NCBI RefSeq assembly: GCF_048544455.1
Contig: NC_133532.1
Coordinates: forward strand, 19,780,948-19,844,947
Length of the DNA: 64,000 nt
Source of the DNA: Silene latifolia
Lineage: Eukaryota; Streptophyta; Magnoliopsida; Caryophyllales; Caryophyllaceae
Direction of reading: 5' to 3'
Below are positions 56,495-64,000 of the stretch, piece by piece (position 1 is the stretch's first letter; every line of letters starts with the position of its first letter). The position numbers were made by a program, and so were the translations under genes. The notes below the pieces were generated by a model that was not told the DNA's origin, did not search any database, and worked only from the letters and a program-made list of their open reading frames with translations.

Positions 56495-58406
56495 GGTTGT
56501 GACTAGCGCCGAAAGGTGGCAAGTCTTCGTCTGAGAAAGTAATAGGATTACTTAGCTTGGGTGATTCTTGGAAGATCAAGTTGACTACATCTTCAGGAGT
56601 AGAGTTATGTGCCACATTCAATTTGGCCAAAGCTTGCAGTAAAGCTTGGCGGTGTGGAAATGAGCTTGCCACTAGTTGCCAGACCGAAAGATCAGCCTTG
56701 GTTCTTTGTAATTGCTTGAGCAAATGATCAGTGGGGTCGTCTTCGTTGTCATTTGGTGTGATGACATTGGTTGGACCGTTTTGAGTAGTGTTTTGGTATG
56801 GACGACCCGAGCGAGTTAGGTGATCCACATCTTGGTCTTCGCCATTTTGGACTATTTCCCTGACTAAGGAGTTTTCAATGAGATATTCATCTTCATCGTC
56901 ATCGGCCCAAACCCCATTGATCGCGGCTAGTTCCCTCATCCTCATGATGTCACTTTCTAGTTGTATGATTTGATCGACTAGTTTATCGACCACGGTGACT
57001 ACTTCTTGCATAGTAGCATTTTGAGAGAAGATCAACGGTACGCGTTCTTTAGGTGTTGCATTGGGATCGCGCAAGACCATTACCATGCTTTCTAATTCCC
57101 ACACTTGTCTATCTACACTCCTTGCCCAGGCGATGAAGTCGGAAATGGTAGGGGAGATGGTAGAGTAGAGTCTTTCTTTCTCAATTGCCTGAATTTCATC
57201 CTCGGCGGGAGAAATGAGATGTGAGCAATCTAAGGTAGATTCATCACTTGTAATCACTAGAACTCCAAGAGGATTCTGAGTGTTATTAGGCTTACCTCCT
57301 GGTGGAATTGGAAGTCGACCATCTTCGATCATATCTTGAAGCACGTGTTTTAACTTGTAGCATTTTTCGGTGTCGTGCCCCTTACCCCTATGGTATTCGC
57401 AGTAGGAATTTTCGTCCCAGAATTTGGACTTCCTTTCGGGCTCGGGAGTAGGTCCAATGGGTTGGAGTTTGCCTTGCTTCACTAGCCTTTTTAGAGCATT
57501 GGAGTACGTATCTCCAAGGTTTGTGAACTTCCTTGGTGGGCTAGTTTTCTTGGATGGTTCGAGAAGGTTAACCTCGTCGGTCTTGCTAGTAGAGCCGTAT
57601 GAACGACTTGTGGACCCTTGATATCCTCGACCTACCGTTTTGGACAAGAGTCCTTTGCGGATGTCATCTTCAATTCGTGTCCCTAACACGGTTAAGTCTT
57701 TGAAAGTCTTGATGTTTTGATATCTCAAATGGTTGGCATATATGGGCTTGAGATTGTCCACGAATTTCTCCACAAGAGTGGCCTCATCCGGGCGTTCTAC
57801 TAGTTGAGTACTAGTCTTCCTCCACCTACTTAGAAAGTCGGTGAATCCTTCTTTGTCATTCTGGGTAAGAACCTCTAGAGTGCGCATATTGACTTGGATT
57901 TCGGCGTTATCCGCATATTGTTTTGAAAATTCGATCGCGGCGTCCTCCCAAGTAGCGACCTTCTTGTGATCTAGGGTATAGAACCATTGCTTCGGGATGG
58001 TGTCGAGAGATGAAGGAAAGATCCTTAAGAACATCTCGGGTTTGATGCCTTTGATAGACATGTAATCCTTGAAGGCACGGATATGGTTCAAAGGATTCTC
58101 ATGTCCTTTGAACTTAGGGATATCTGTCATGCTAAAGTTAGTGGGCAATTTGGAATTGACGGCTTCATACTTACGATTGTTCTCCCTGTAAATGTCATCT
58201 CCTTTAAGGTACATCAATTGCTCCTCTAGGTATTGGAGTCTTTTCTCAGCTGCGGTCATCCCCATGGGAGGACTTTCATCCTTAGACTCGTCATCGGAAA
58301 ACTGTAGTACTTCACCTTTAATGGGAGGCAACCTTCCCTCTACGTCAAAGATACGGCCTTCGATGAGCTCGAGGCGGTCATAGGTTTGGTTTTGGGTAAC
58401 TTGCAT
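56433..58406 (-). CDS. Tat gag
   Basis: A 657-residue open frame starting MQVTQNQTYDRLELIEG. It contains the retrotransposon gag core with IPKFKGHENPLNHIRAFKDY, WFYTLDHKKVATWEDAAIEF and FLSRWRK near residues 95-200. Near residue 340 is CEYHRGKGHDTEKC, a C-X2-H-X4-H-X4-C variant of the zinc knuckle in which the second cysteine is histidine, as is usual in Tat elements. A long acidic C-terminal part follows. Gag forms the particle and binds RNA. Its frame is intact to residue ~650, where it runs into a frame change leading to protease. It sits directly downstream of the leader. Confidence 0.88.
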   Translation of the reverse strand: MQVTQNQTYDRLELIEGRIFDVEGRLPPIKGEVLQFSDDESKDESPPMGMTAAEKRLQYLEEQLMYLKGDDIYRENNRKYEAVNSKLPTNFSMTDIPKFKGHENPLNHIRAFKDYMSIKGIKPEMFLRIFPSSLDTIPKQWFYTLDHKKVATWEDAAIEFSKQYADNAEIQVNMRTLEVLTQNDKEGFTDFLSRWRKTSTQLVERPDEATLVEKFVDNLKPIYANHLRYQNIKTFKDLTVLGTRIEDDIRKGLLSKTVGRGYQGSTSRSYGSTSKTDEVNLLEPSKKTSPPRKFTNLGDTYSNALKRLVKQGKLQPIGPTPEPERKSKFWDENSYCEYHRGKGHDTEKCYKLKHVLQDMIEDGRLPIPPGGKPNNTQNPLGVLVITSDESTLDCSHLISPAEDEIQAIEKERLYSTISPTISDFIAWARSVDRQVWELESMVMVLRDPNATPKERVPLIFSQNATMQEVVTVVDKLVDQIIQLESDIMRMRELAAINGVWADDDEDEYLIENSLVREIVQNGEDQDVDHLTRSGRPYQNTTQNGPTNVITPNDNEDDPTDHLLKQLQRTKADLSVWQLVASSFPHRQALLQALAKLNVAHNSTPEDVVNLIFQESPKLSNPITFSDEDLPPFGASHNLALYITHHLSKEKCANDLGR

Positions 58407-59260
58407 TTTGGGCAGCGCGCTAGGATTCGATCACTATTCTCTTGAAGTTGCTTTGGAGGTTCGTATCATCACTTGACCCAGGCATCTTGGAAACCGGATA
58501 AGAGATCGGCGGCGAATCAAAACATGATCGACCATTCTATCACACTTGCTAAAAGAGGAAAAGACTTGACTCATGAAGTGGGTGTGTGCCACTTGTGTTG
58601 AGTGAGTTTTGAAGAAAGACAAGGTCTTTGAAAATGTGTGTCCTAGCCAACTCTAGTGTAGTTGTAGGAGTGGACTCGAAGTGAGGTTTTGAAATGGGCT
58701 TGTGGCCCGAATTTTGACACGAAAAAACGGACAGAGTTTTGACCGGATTTTGTACTAATTAAAGGCCCTATTTTCGAAATTCTTGATTGAAAACGGGTTT
58801 TGATTTTTGAAAGTTCGTCATGGTTTTGTTTAGAATGGTGATCACATAAGGTTTGCACATTTATACAAGCATTATAACGGGATCTTTGAGTGCGTTTAGA
58901 AGGGTTTTGGTTTAAAGGGTTGGTTGCCATACCGAACCATCAAACCCGAAGTCTGTGGAGAGGCTCGTGCCAAACAAGAGTAAGGCCGATTCCTAGTCCA
59001 TTTCCTCAAGTAGTGAAGGCCCTTGATACAAACAAGAGTAAGCACCATGGTATGGATGACGTCAATCGCTATCCATCTTTAGGCCCAAATAAGAATTAGG
59101 ACCGTTTAGACGGGACAATTGGTCGAATGGGTTGGGTTGGGCCTAGGAAGGCCGAATAAACGGTCTAGGAAGACCGAGTTATGAAAACCGACAATTGTCT
59201 TGTACAAACTATTCCCTAACCTTGTTCAAGTTTCACCCTAGCTACACGTAAGTGTATAAT
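58407..59260 (-). other. Leader of the Tat element
   Basis: About 850 bases between primer site and gag ATG with no supported gene. Some Ogre elements have an extra ORF here; none is convincing in this copy. Confidence 0.6.
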
Positions 59261-59277
59261 CCCAGGGAGTCGCCAAA
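59261..59277 (-). promoter_or_regulatory. Tat primer binding site
   Basis: - strand TTTGGCGACTCCCTGGG, immediately inside the LTR. The TGGCGACTCC core is the Ogre-type site, complementary to a tRNA-Arg 3' end. Confidence 0.82.
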
Positions 59278-61687
59278 CGTGGACGGCGGGCGCCCACGGG
59301 GCGCTTGGGAGTGAAGGGGCTCGAAAACAAGCGTTTGCATTTTGTATGGAGTCGCCACCAATTTTTATGGGAAATTGGAACCGTTCGAATACCTCGTGTC
59401 ATGTCAAGACACAAAGTAAAGACATGAACACTAAGCAATCGTTACCCTTAGCATTCTATGTCTAGAATGACTCTCGTGGATGCCAATGAACACGGGTGCT
59501 CACGGAGATCTGGAGTAAGGGGTGAGGGTACGTATTAGGAAGCTCTTTTGATCGAACACCTAATCCCGCCCGCCTCGATAGCGGCCTCTACTAATGATTA
59601 GGGAGTTTATTCGTACTTGATATATCGTCGGCTATATGCATGCAATGCAACATCCAATAGATTAATCCTAACATGTGAGATTTAACTAAGTCGGTGAACA
59701 ATTAATTAGGCAAACAATTGGGGTCGAAGTTGGATTTAATGTTCAATTACATGTGGAAGCATACAAAACAATGAAATAAATGAAATAAATTACAATAATG
59801 GAAATTACATTAATTACAACGGATTTAATTGATTTATGTCGAAAATACCAATAAAACGGATGATTTGATAAAACGAATAAAAGAATAAAAATAACAAATC
59901 AACGAACGGGGAATTAGCGATATTACGAATATTAGTTAATTGATACGTAAACTAATTAATCTAGGTCAAGGCAGAAAAGGAGTTCGGGATTAAGTCGTCC
60001 CGGAACAAAGAAGAGACATCGCGCCCTTTGGAAGAGGCGCAGCCGTCGCGTCATTCCAAGGACGAACTCGTCGTGAAGCCAAAACTGCAATTGTTAATCG
60101 TTATTTGGTGAATTTAATGGACTGATTGATATTATTTAGTCGGATGAAAGTGATTTACAGATTATTTAACATGTGATTTGAGTCATAAAACAATAAACAT
60201 GGATGAGACGGAGACGAAGACAGATTAAACATGTGAAGGGTCGATGTTAATGAACGATTAATTAAACTAACAAAACGCATTAGATTAAACACGATGAACG
60301 ATGACGAATTAGTGATGAACAATAAATAAACAGATGCAAATTTATCAATAACGAATTCCAGAAACTCAATATGAACAGATTGAACTTCTAAAACCCGAAA
60401 CTTGAATTAATGACGAAAACCCGCAAATATTGATTATTTGGGATTTAAGCCGGACTTGACGACTAATTAAGCATGAATGATGAATTATATACAATATACA
60501 TATGATTTATAAATTACCGTGATGAAGAATTAAAGAACAAAACAAAAGGAACAATTTTTGGTACGAATTACAGAGGACGGAGGAAGAAGAAAAAGAAGCG
60601 AGAATCTGGCGGCCTCACGAAGAGGCGCAGCAGGTGCTGCGCTCCTTCGAAGAGGCGCAGCGGTTGCTGCGTCTTTTCTCGACGTCTGTCTACTGGAAAT
60701 CCGCAAAAACAGGTTTTAAAGACGGTTTTTAGAAATCGGTTTCAAATGGTGTTTCCGACATAAACCTTACAATTGACGATTAAATAAAATACAATAAATA
60801 AAAGGAGAGATTACACCCTCAGACTTACATGTTGACGGAACGAGAAGAACTAAGAAAATCGATTAATGAATGCTCGACGCGAATGCAAGGAAAGAATGCC
60901 CTCGAAAGAGGAAAACGATTTAACAAGTTGATTAATTAGATTGATTGAGTGTAGTGGTCAAATTGGTCGGTCATGCAACGGAGAGGCTGGTACCCGGAAA
61001 GATCCGAGCTTACGTGGTCGAAGGTTCAAGCACGTAGGCGCCAATTAGTAAGAACGAAGTCTAGAATGCAAAGGGAGAAGAGAAGGGCGGACACTCGCGT
61101 GAGAAATATGAGGAACGAAAGCTCCTATTTATACTAATCACGTGAAGGAATAGGGTTTCGGAGACTCTTTGGAAGTGAATCTCGGAAAGATATAAAAAAG
61201 ATACGTAAATCATGCAAAGAAGGGCTCGAGAAGAGGCGCAGCGACCATGCGTCTCTTGGAAGAGGCGCAAAGCAGTGCCATACTGTTCCCGTGGAGGTTT
61301 CCTCCGCTTAAGAAAGATTTCGCGTTTAAGTTATGGTAGGACGGATTTAATTTGATTATCTTTTGAATATTACGGGATATTATTTGCCAAAAGATAAAAT
61401 TTGATGAATATGGAATAGAAATATCCGGAACATTCCGGAACATTCTGACTCGGGATTTAACACTATCGAGAAAATGGAGACGGTTTTTGACCCGGACTCG
61501 AATGTACTCTAATTATCGCCAAAACGACCGTATCGGCACGTAGATGACAACTAAGAGGTTGACATTTATATTTGAGCAATCACTTGACGATAATCTTACG
61601 AACTGTCACTAATCGTTCCGCGAATCAAACATGCGGCCCAATCATCACCGGGTGGTTTGCGAGGGGTGCAGAAACGAGGTGTCTACA
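59278..61687 (-). repeat. 5' LTR of the Tat element
   Basis: In sense starts TGTAGACACCTCG and ends GTCCACG next to the primer site. It would hold the element promoter, but no TATA box was singled out. Confidence 0.9.
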
Positions 61688-61957
61688 ATTAGTCTTTAAG
61701 AGGTTACCTTGGGTATTCATCTTTGGGAGAGATTCTACCTTTGAATCTTGTTCATCCATAAGGAAAGCTCAAGAACTAAGTATGGTAGGTGACCTTACTA
61801 GTGCCCAAATATCCGAAACATGCAATGTAAAGAACCGATTTCCTCTCTTAACTATTGATGTTTGCATGCATAAGATTAGTAATTTATTTTATGACTAAAT
61901 AAATTTGAAACATATAAGAATATGTTAGATAATGAGATATAGATTTCTAACACAATC

Positions 61958-62880
61958 TTGCGGCAGAGGATGGCAGTACATTTGACATTCAGCCGTCTTA
62001 CATCAACTTGTCCGAGGGAAATATATACCACAGAGTACCTGGAGAGGATCCGCGAAAACATATGGAGGTTTTCACAGACTACTGTTCTACCATTCTCACT
62101 ACTAAGGGAGTGACGCAGGACAAGATTAAGGAAGTTTTATTTCCTTTCTCTGTTACTGATGGAGCCCGAGATTGGCTGCATGACCTTGATAGAGCCGCAG
62201 CGGGAATAACAAATTAGGAGACCTTGGCTCTCGCTTTCTACAAAAGGTACTTTCCTCCACAAAGAACTAATCAGCTGAGAGAAAATATCACGAGTTTCAA
62301 GCAAACTTCGGACGAAAACCTGTATGAAGCGTGGAACCGGTTTAAGAAAATGGTGCAGTCTGCCCCTCATCACGGTTTCGAGCCGTGGTATTTGTGCAAC
62401 CAATTCTATAACGGGTTGTACGATGACCACCGTGCTATTTTGGATGCTGCATCAAATGGTCGGTTTCAAAAGAATATTGATGATGACAAAAGATGGGGAA
62501 TAATAGAGGAGATGGCTACCCATTGTGCTGAATATCGGAACCCAAGAGGAGGAATTAGAATGGTTTCTTCAGTCGATAGTGCAGTTGTGGCTCAGCTGGA
62601 AGTCATGAATGCCAGGTTTGACAAATTTGAATTGCAGGCTGCTGGAGATCAACAAACAGTGCACTTGTTGACCAGACAAGAAACCGTTTCATGTGAGAGA
62701 TGTGGAAGAAATGATGGTTACACTATTGTTGACTGTCTAACTGAGAAGGAGCAGGTTCTTGCCTTTCAACAATATAGGCAAGTGGGCTCCTATTACAACA
62801 ATCAGAGTGGAGTCCATCCTAACTTGAGATGGACTAGTCAGAATGTCTTGAATCCTACACCTCCACCAAAGCAGCAATAA
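61958..62880 (+). pseudogene. Athila gag, continued after nested insertions
   Basis: Wording of Athila gag: FDIQPSYINLSEGNIYHRVP, DPRKHMEVFTDYC, FPFSVTDGARDWLHDL, a stop at 62215-62217, then LAFYKRYFPPQRTNQLREN, YEAWNRFKKMVQSAPHHGFE and CNQFYNGLYDDHRAILDAAS. A degenerate C-X2-C knuckle-like CERCGRNDGYTIVDC follows near 62692. The frame ends at 62878-62880. This protein would form the particle core. The single stop inside and the insertion make it inactive. Confidence 0.87.
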
Positions 62881-64000
62881 CCCTACGTTCCACCTCATAA
62901 AGCACAACAAGGCTTTCAAAAGTCTCCATCTTTCCCACCGCCGCATCAAGTGCTTCCTCTAGTGGTATAAGTGAGATGACTGAGTTGAAGTCAATGATAC
63001 AAGCGTTGACCGTCCAATTGTAAAAGAGTGACCAACAAAAAGATGCATCAATCAAGTCACTTGAGTCTCAAATAGCTCAACTTGCCACTAATCAAGCTTC
63101 AAGGCAGCCGAGTCATTTACCATCCCAACCAGATAAGAAACATCATGAGACAATGAATTTAATTAATTTGAGAAGCGGTCTTTCCTATGAGGGACCTAAA
63201 ATGTTGACTGATGAAGATAAATCAGACCCGAAAATCACTGTTGATGAGCGTGAACAGTCGTCATTGGACGAAAACATGTTGAATCCGAAGAAAGTTCCCG
63301 ATCATCTCATTTAAGATGGTCAATTGAGAGGTATTGCCAAGGAAAGTACTCGATCGAATGATTTAGATGTTCGATCGAGTACTGTTGATATTGAAGCTTT
63401 CGATCGAGTGGATGACAGTCCTCGTTCAAGTGAAGTTATTGATGAAAGTGCTCGATCGAAGGGAAAAAGTGGTCGATCGAGTAAAATAGCTGATGATCGC
63501 ATTCAAACCTTGCCAGAAAGAAATAAAGGTTTGGAAATTCCCATTACAGTCCATTTCCCGAGGCGATTGTAGAACAGGAAGGCTGAACAATAGTTGAAAA
63601 TTTCTTCGATATTTTAAAGAACCTTCACTTCAACGTTCCATTCGCCGAATTGCTTACCCAAGTACCCTCTTACATGAAATTTATGAAAGAAATATTAACG
63701 CGTAAGAGGCATATAAATAATCATGAAATGGTAGCTTTTGGTGAAATAGGCTCATGTCCTAATTCAGAATAAGATGCCACCCAAACAATCTAACCAAGGT
63801 AGTTTTTCTATTCCATGCCATATAGAGACCCACTTGATTGATAATGCGCTATGTGACTTAGGAGCTAGCGTGAGTGTCTTACCATTGTCTCTCGCAAAGA
63901 GACTTGGTCTGACCAAATTTCACTGTACCAATACGACTGTGCATATGTCCGACCATACAATATCACGGCCCCTAGGTGTCTTAGAAGACATACCTGTAAA
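62881..64000 (+). pseudogene. Athila gag-pol linker and protease
   Basis: A linker with charged and Ser/Arg/Asp-rich sequence (63324-63572) whose codons contain five CGATCGA palindromes. Stops at about 63022 and 63313 break it. From 63775 the protease region reads FSIPCHIETHLIDNALCDLG then ASVSVLPLSLAKRLGL, with CDLGAS, the Athila form of the aspartic-protease motif. It runs off the window before RT. Confidence 0.8.

Larger units (their letters stand above)
42166..61687 (-). mobile_element. Tat-lineage (Ogre/Retand-like) gypsy element, 19.5 kb
   Basis: A very large element on the - strand with 2.4-kb LTRs, flanked by a perfect ATTAG duplication (42161-42165, 61688-61692). Sense order: 5' LTR 59278-61687, primer site, leader, gag, protease, RT, two RNase H domains, integrase, then two antisense genes and the 3' LTR 42166-44586. 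Dual RNase H, a large size, a CHHC knuckle, a tRNA-Arg-type primer site and antisense genes with plant mobile domains are features of the Tat lineage. LTRs are nearly identical outside GC-rich patches, so insertion is young, and this is the innermost level of the nest. Confidence 0.9.
40649..61952 (+). mobile_element. Copia-type solo LTR, split by the Tat element
   Basis: Starts TGTTGGGAAATGTGTCC and ends GATTTCTAACA, flanked by a perfect CAATC duplication (40644-40648, 61953-61957). Without the nested Tat element (42166-61687 plus 5 bp) and a small DNA element (40738-41189) it is about 1.3 kb. It is related to the copia LTR at 25138-33515 (both have a GGTGATCA..TGATCC block followed by a GTCA(T/C)ACCTA word). 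No internal region remains, so it is a solo LTR. The AT-rich parts 41200-42160 and 61693-61952 hold no gene. Confidence 0.9.
38825..64000 (+). mobile_element. Athila element (5' part, interrupted by nested insertions)
   Basis: 5' LTR 38825-40269, primer site, gag start (40390-40648), then 21 kb of younger insertions, gag continuing at 61958, and the protease region at about 63770-64000. It leaves the window at the right edge, so its 3' LTR and a target duplication cannot be checked. The GGTGC bases at 38820-38824 are the expected left duplication. The lineage call rests on LTR ends, primer site and the CDLGAS protease motif. Confidence 0.88.

Noticed and set aside
42161-61692. Shared ATTAG duplication of the Tat and copia elements as a sign of linked insertion
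   Set aside because: The two elements lie at different sites and belong to different superfamilies; a 5-bp AT-rich match is expected by chance.

Overview
The window is plant nuclear DNA, almost certainly from a eudicot. Evidence is spliced genes with GT-AG introns, TG..CA long terminal repeats with 5-bp target duplications, Stowaway, hAT and Mutator-like miniature elements, a tRNA-derived SINE, and recognisable plant retrotransposon lineages (Ty3/gypsy Tekay-like, Athila and Tat; Ty1/copia; L1 and RTE LINEs). The style resembles large repeat-rich Caryophyllales genomes, but that placement is a guess.

Only two ordinary host genes are supported, both inside one low-copy island at about 9.7-17.6 kb. 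One is a single-coding-exon RING-finger protein on the + strand (10320-11384) with an intron in its 5' UTR. The other is an eight-exon XRI1-like gene on the - strand (15078-17320). The spaces around them hold small DNA elements: a Stowaway MITE, a Mutator-like foldback element carrying a SINE in one arm, a hAT MITE and a further TIR MITE.

The rest is nested retrotransposons. Left edge: a - strand gypsy element (1-6497) whose LTR contains a solo Athila LTR, followed by the LTR and leader of a + strand relative. At 17.9-24.4 kb an RTE LINE is split by a solo LTR that itself contains a gypsy solo LTR. At 24.6-34.5 kb a gypsy solo LTR is split by a complete copia element with two nearly identical LTRs. 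From 34.5 kb to the right edge there is a four-deep nest: an L1 LINE is broken by an Athila element, that by a copia solo LTR, and that by a 19.5-kb Tat/Ogre-like element. Matching target-site duplications support most junctions.

The Tat-like element has gag, protease, RT, two RNase H domains and integrase on the - strand. Between integrase and its 3' LTR it carries two intron-containing antisense genes related to plant mobile domain proteins, one with a TATA box.

Structure not explained by the gene content includes: a conserved tetraloop hairpin near the 3' end of four gypsy LTRs with a compensatory stem change; tetraloop hairpins in Athila LTRs; three GNRA-type hairpins behind one antisense gene; arrays of a 12-bp palindrome in LTRs and leaders of several gypsy families; and a GC-rich hairpin module repeated through the Tat element.
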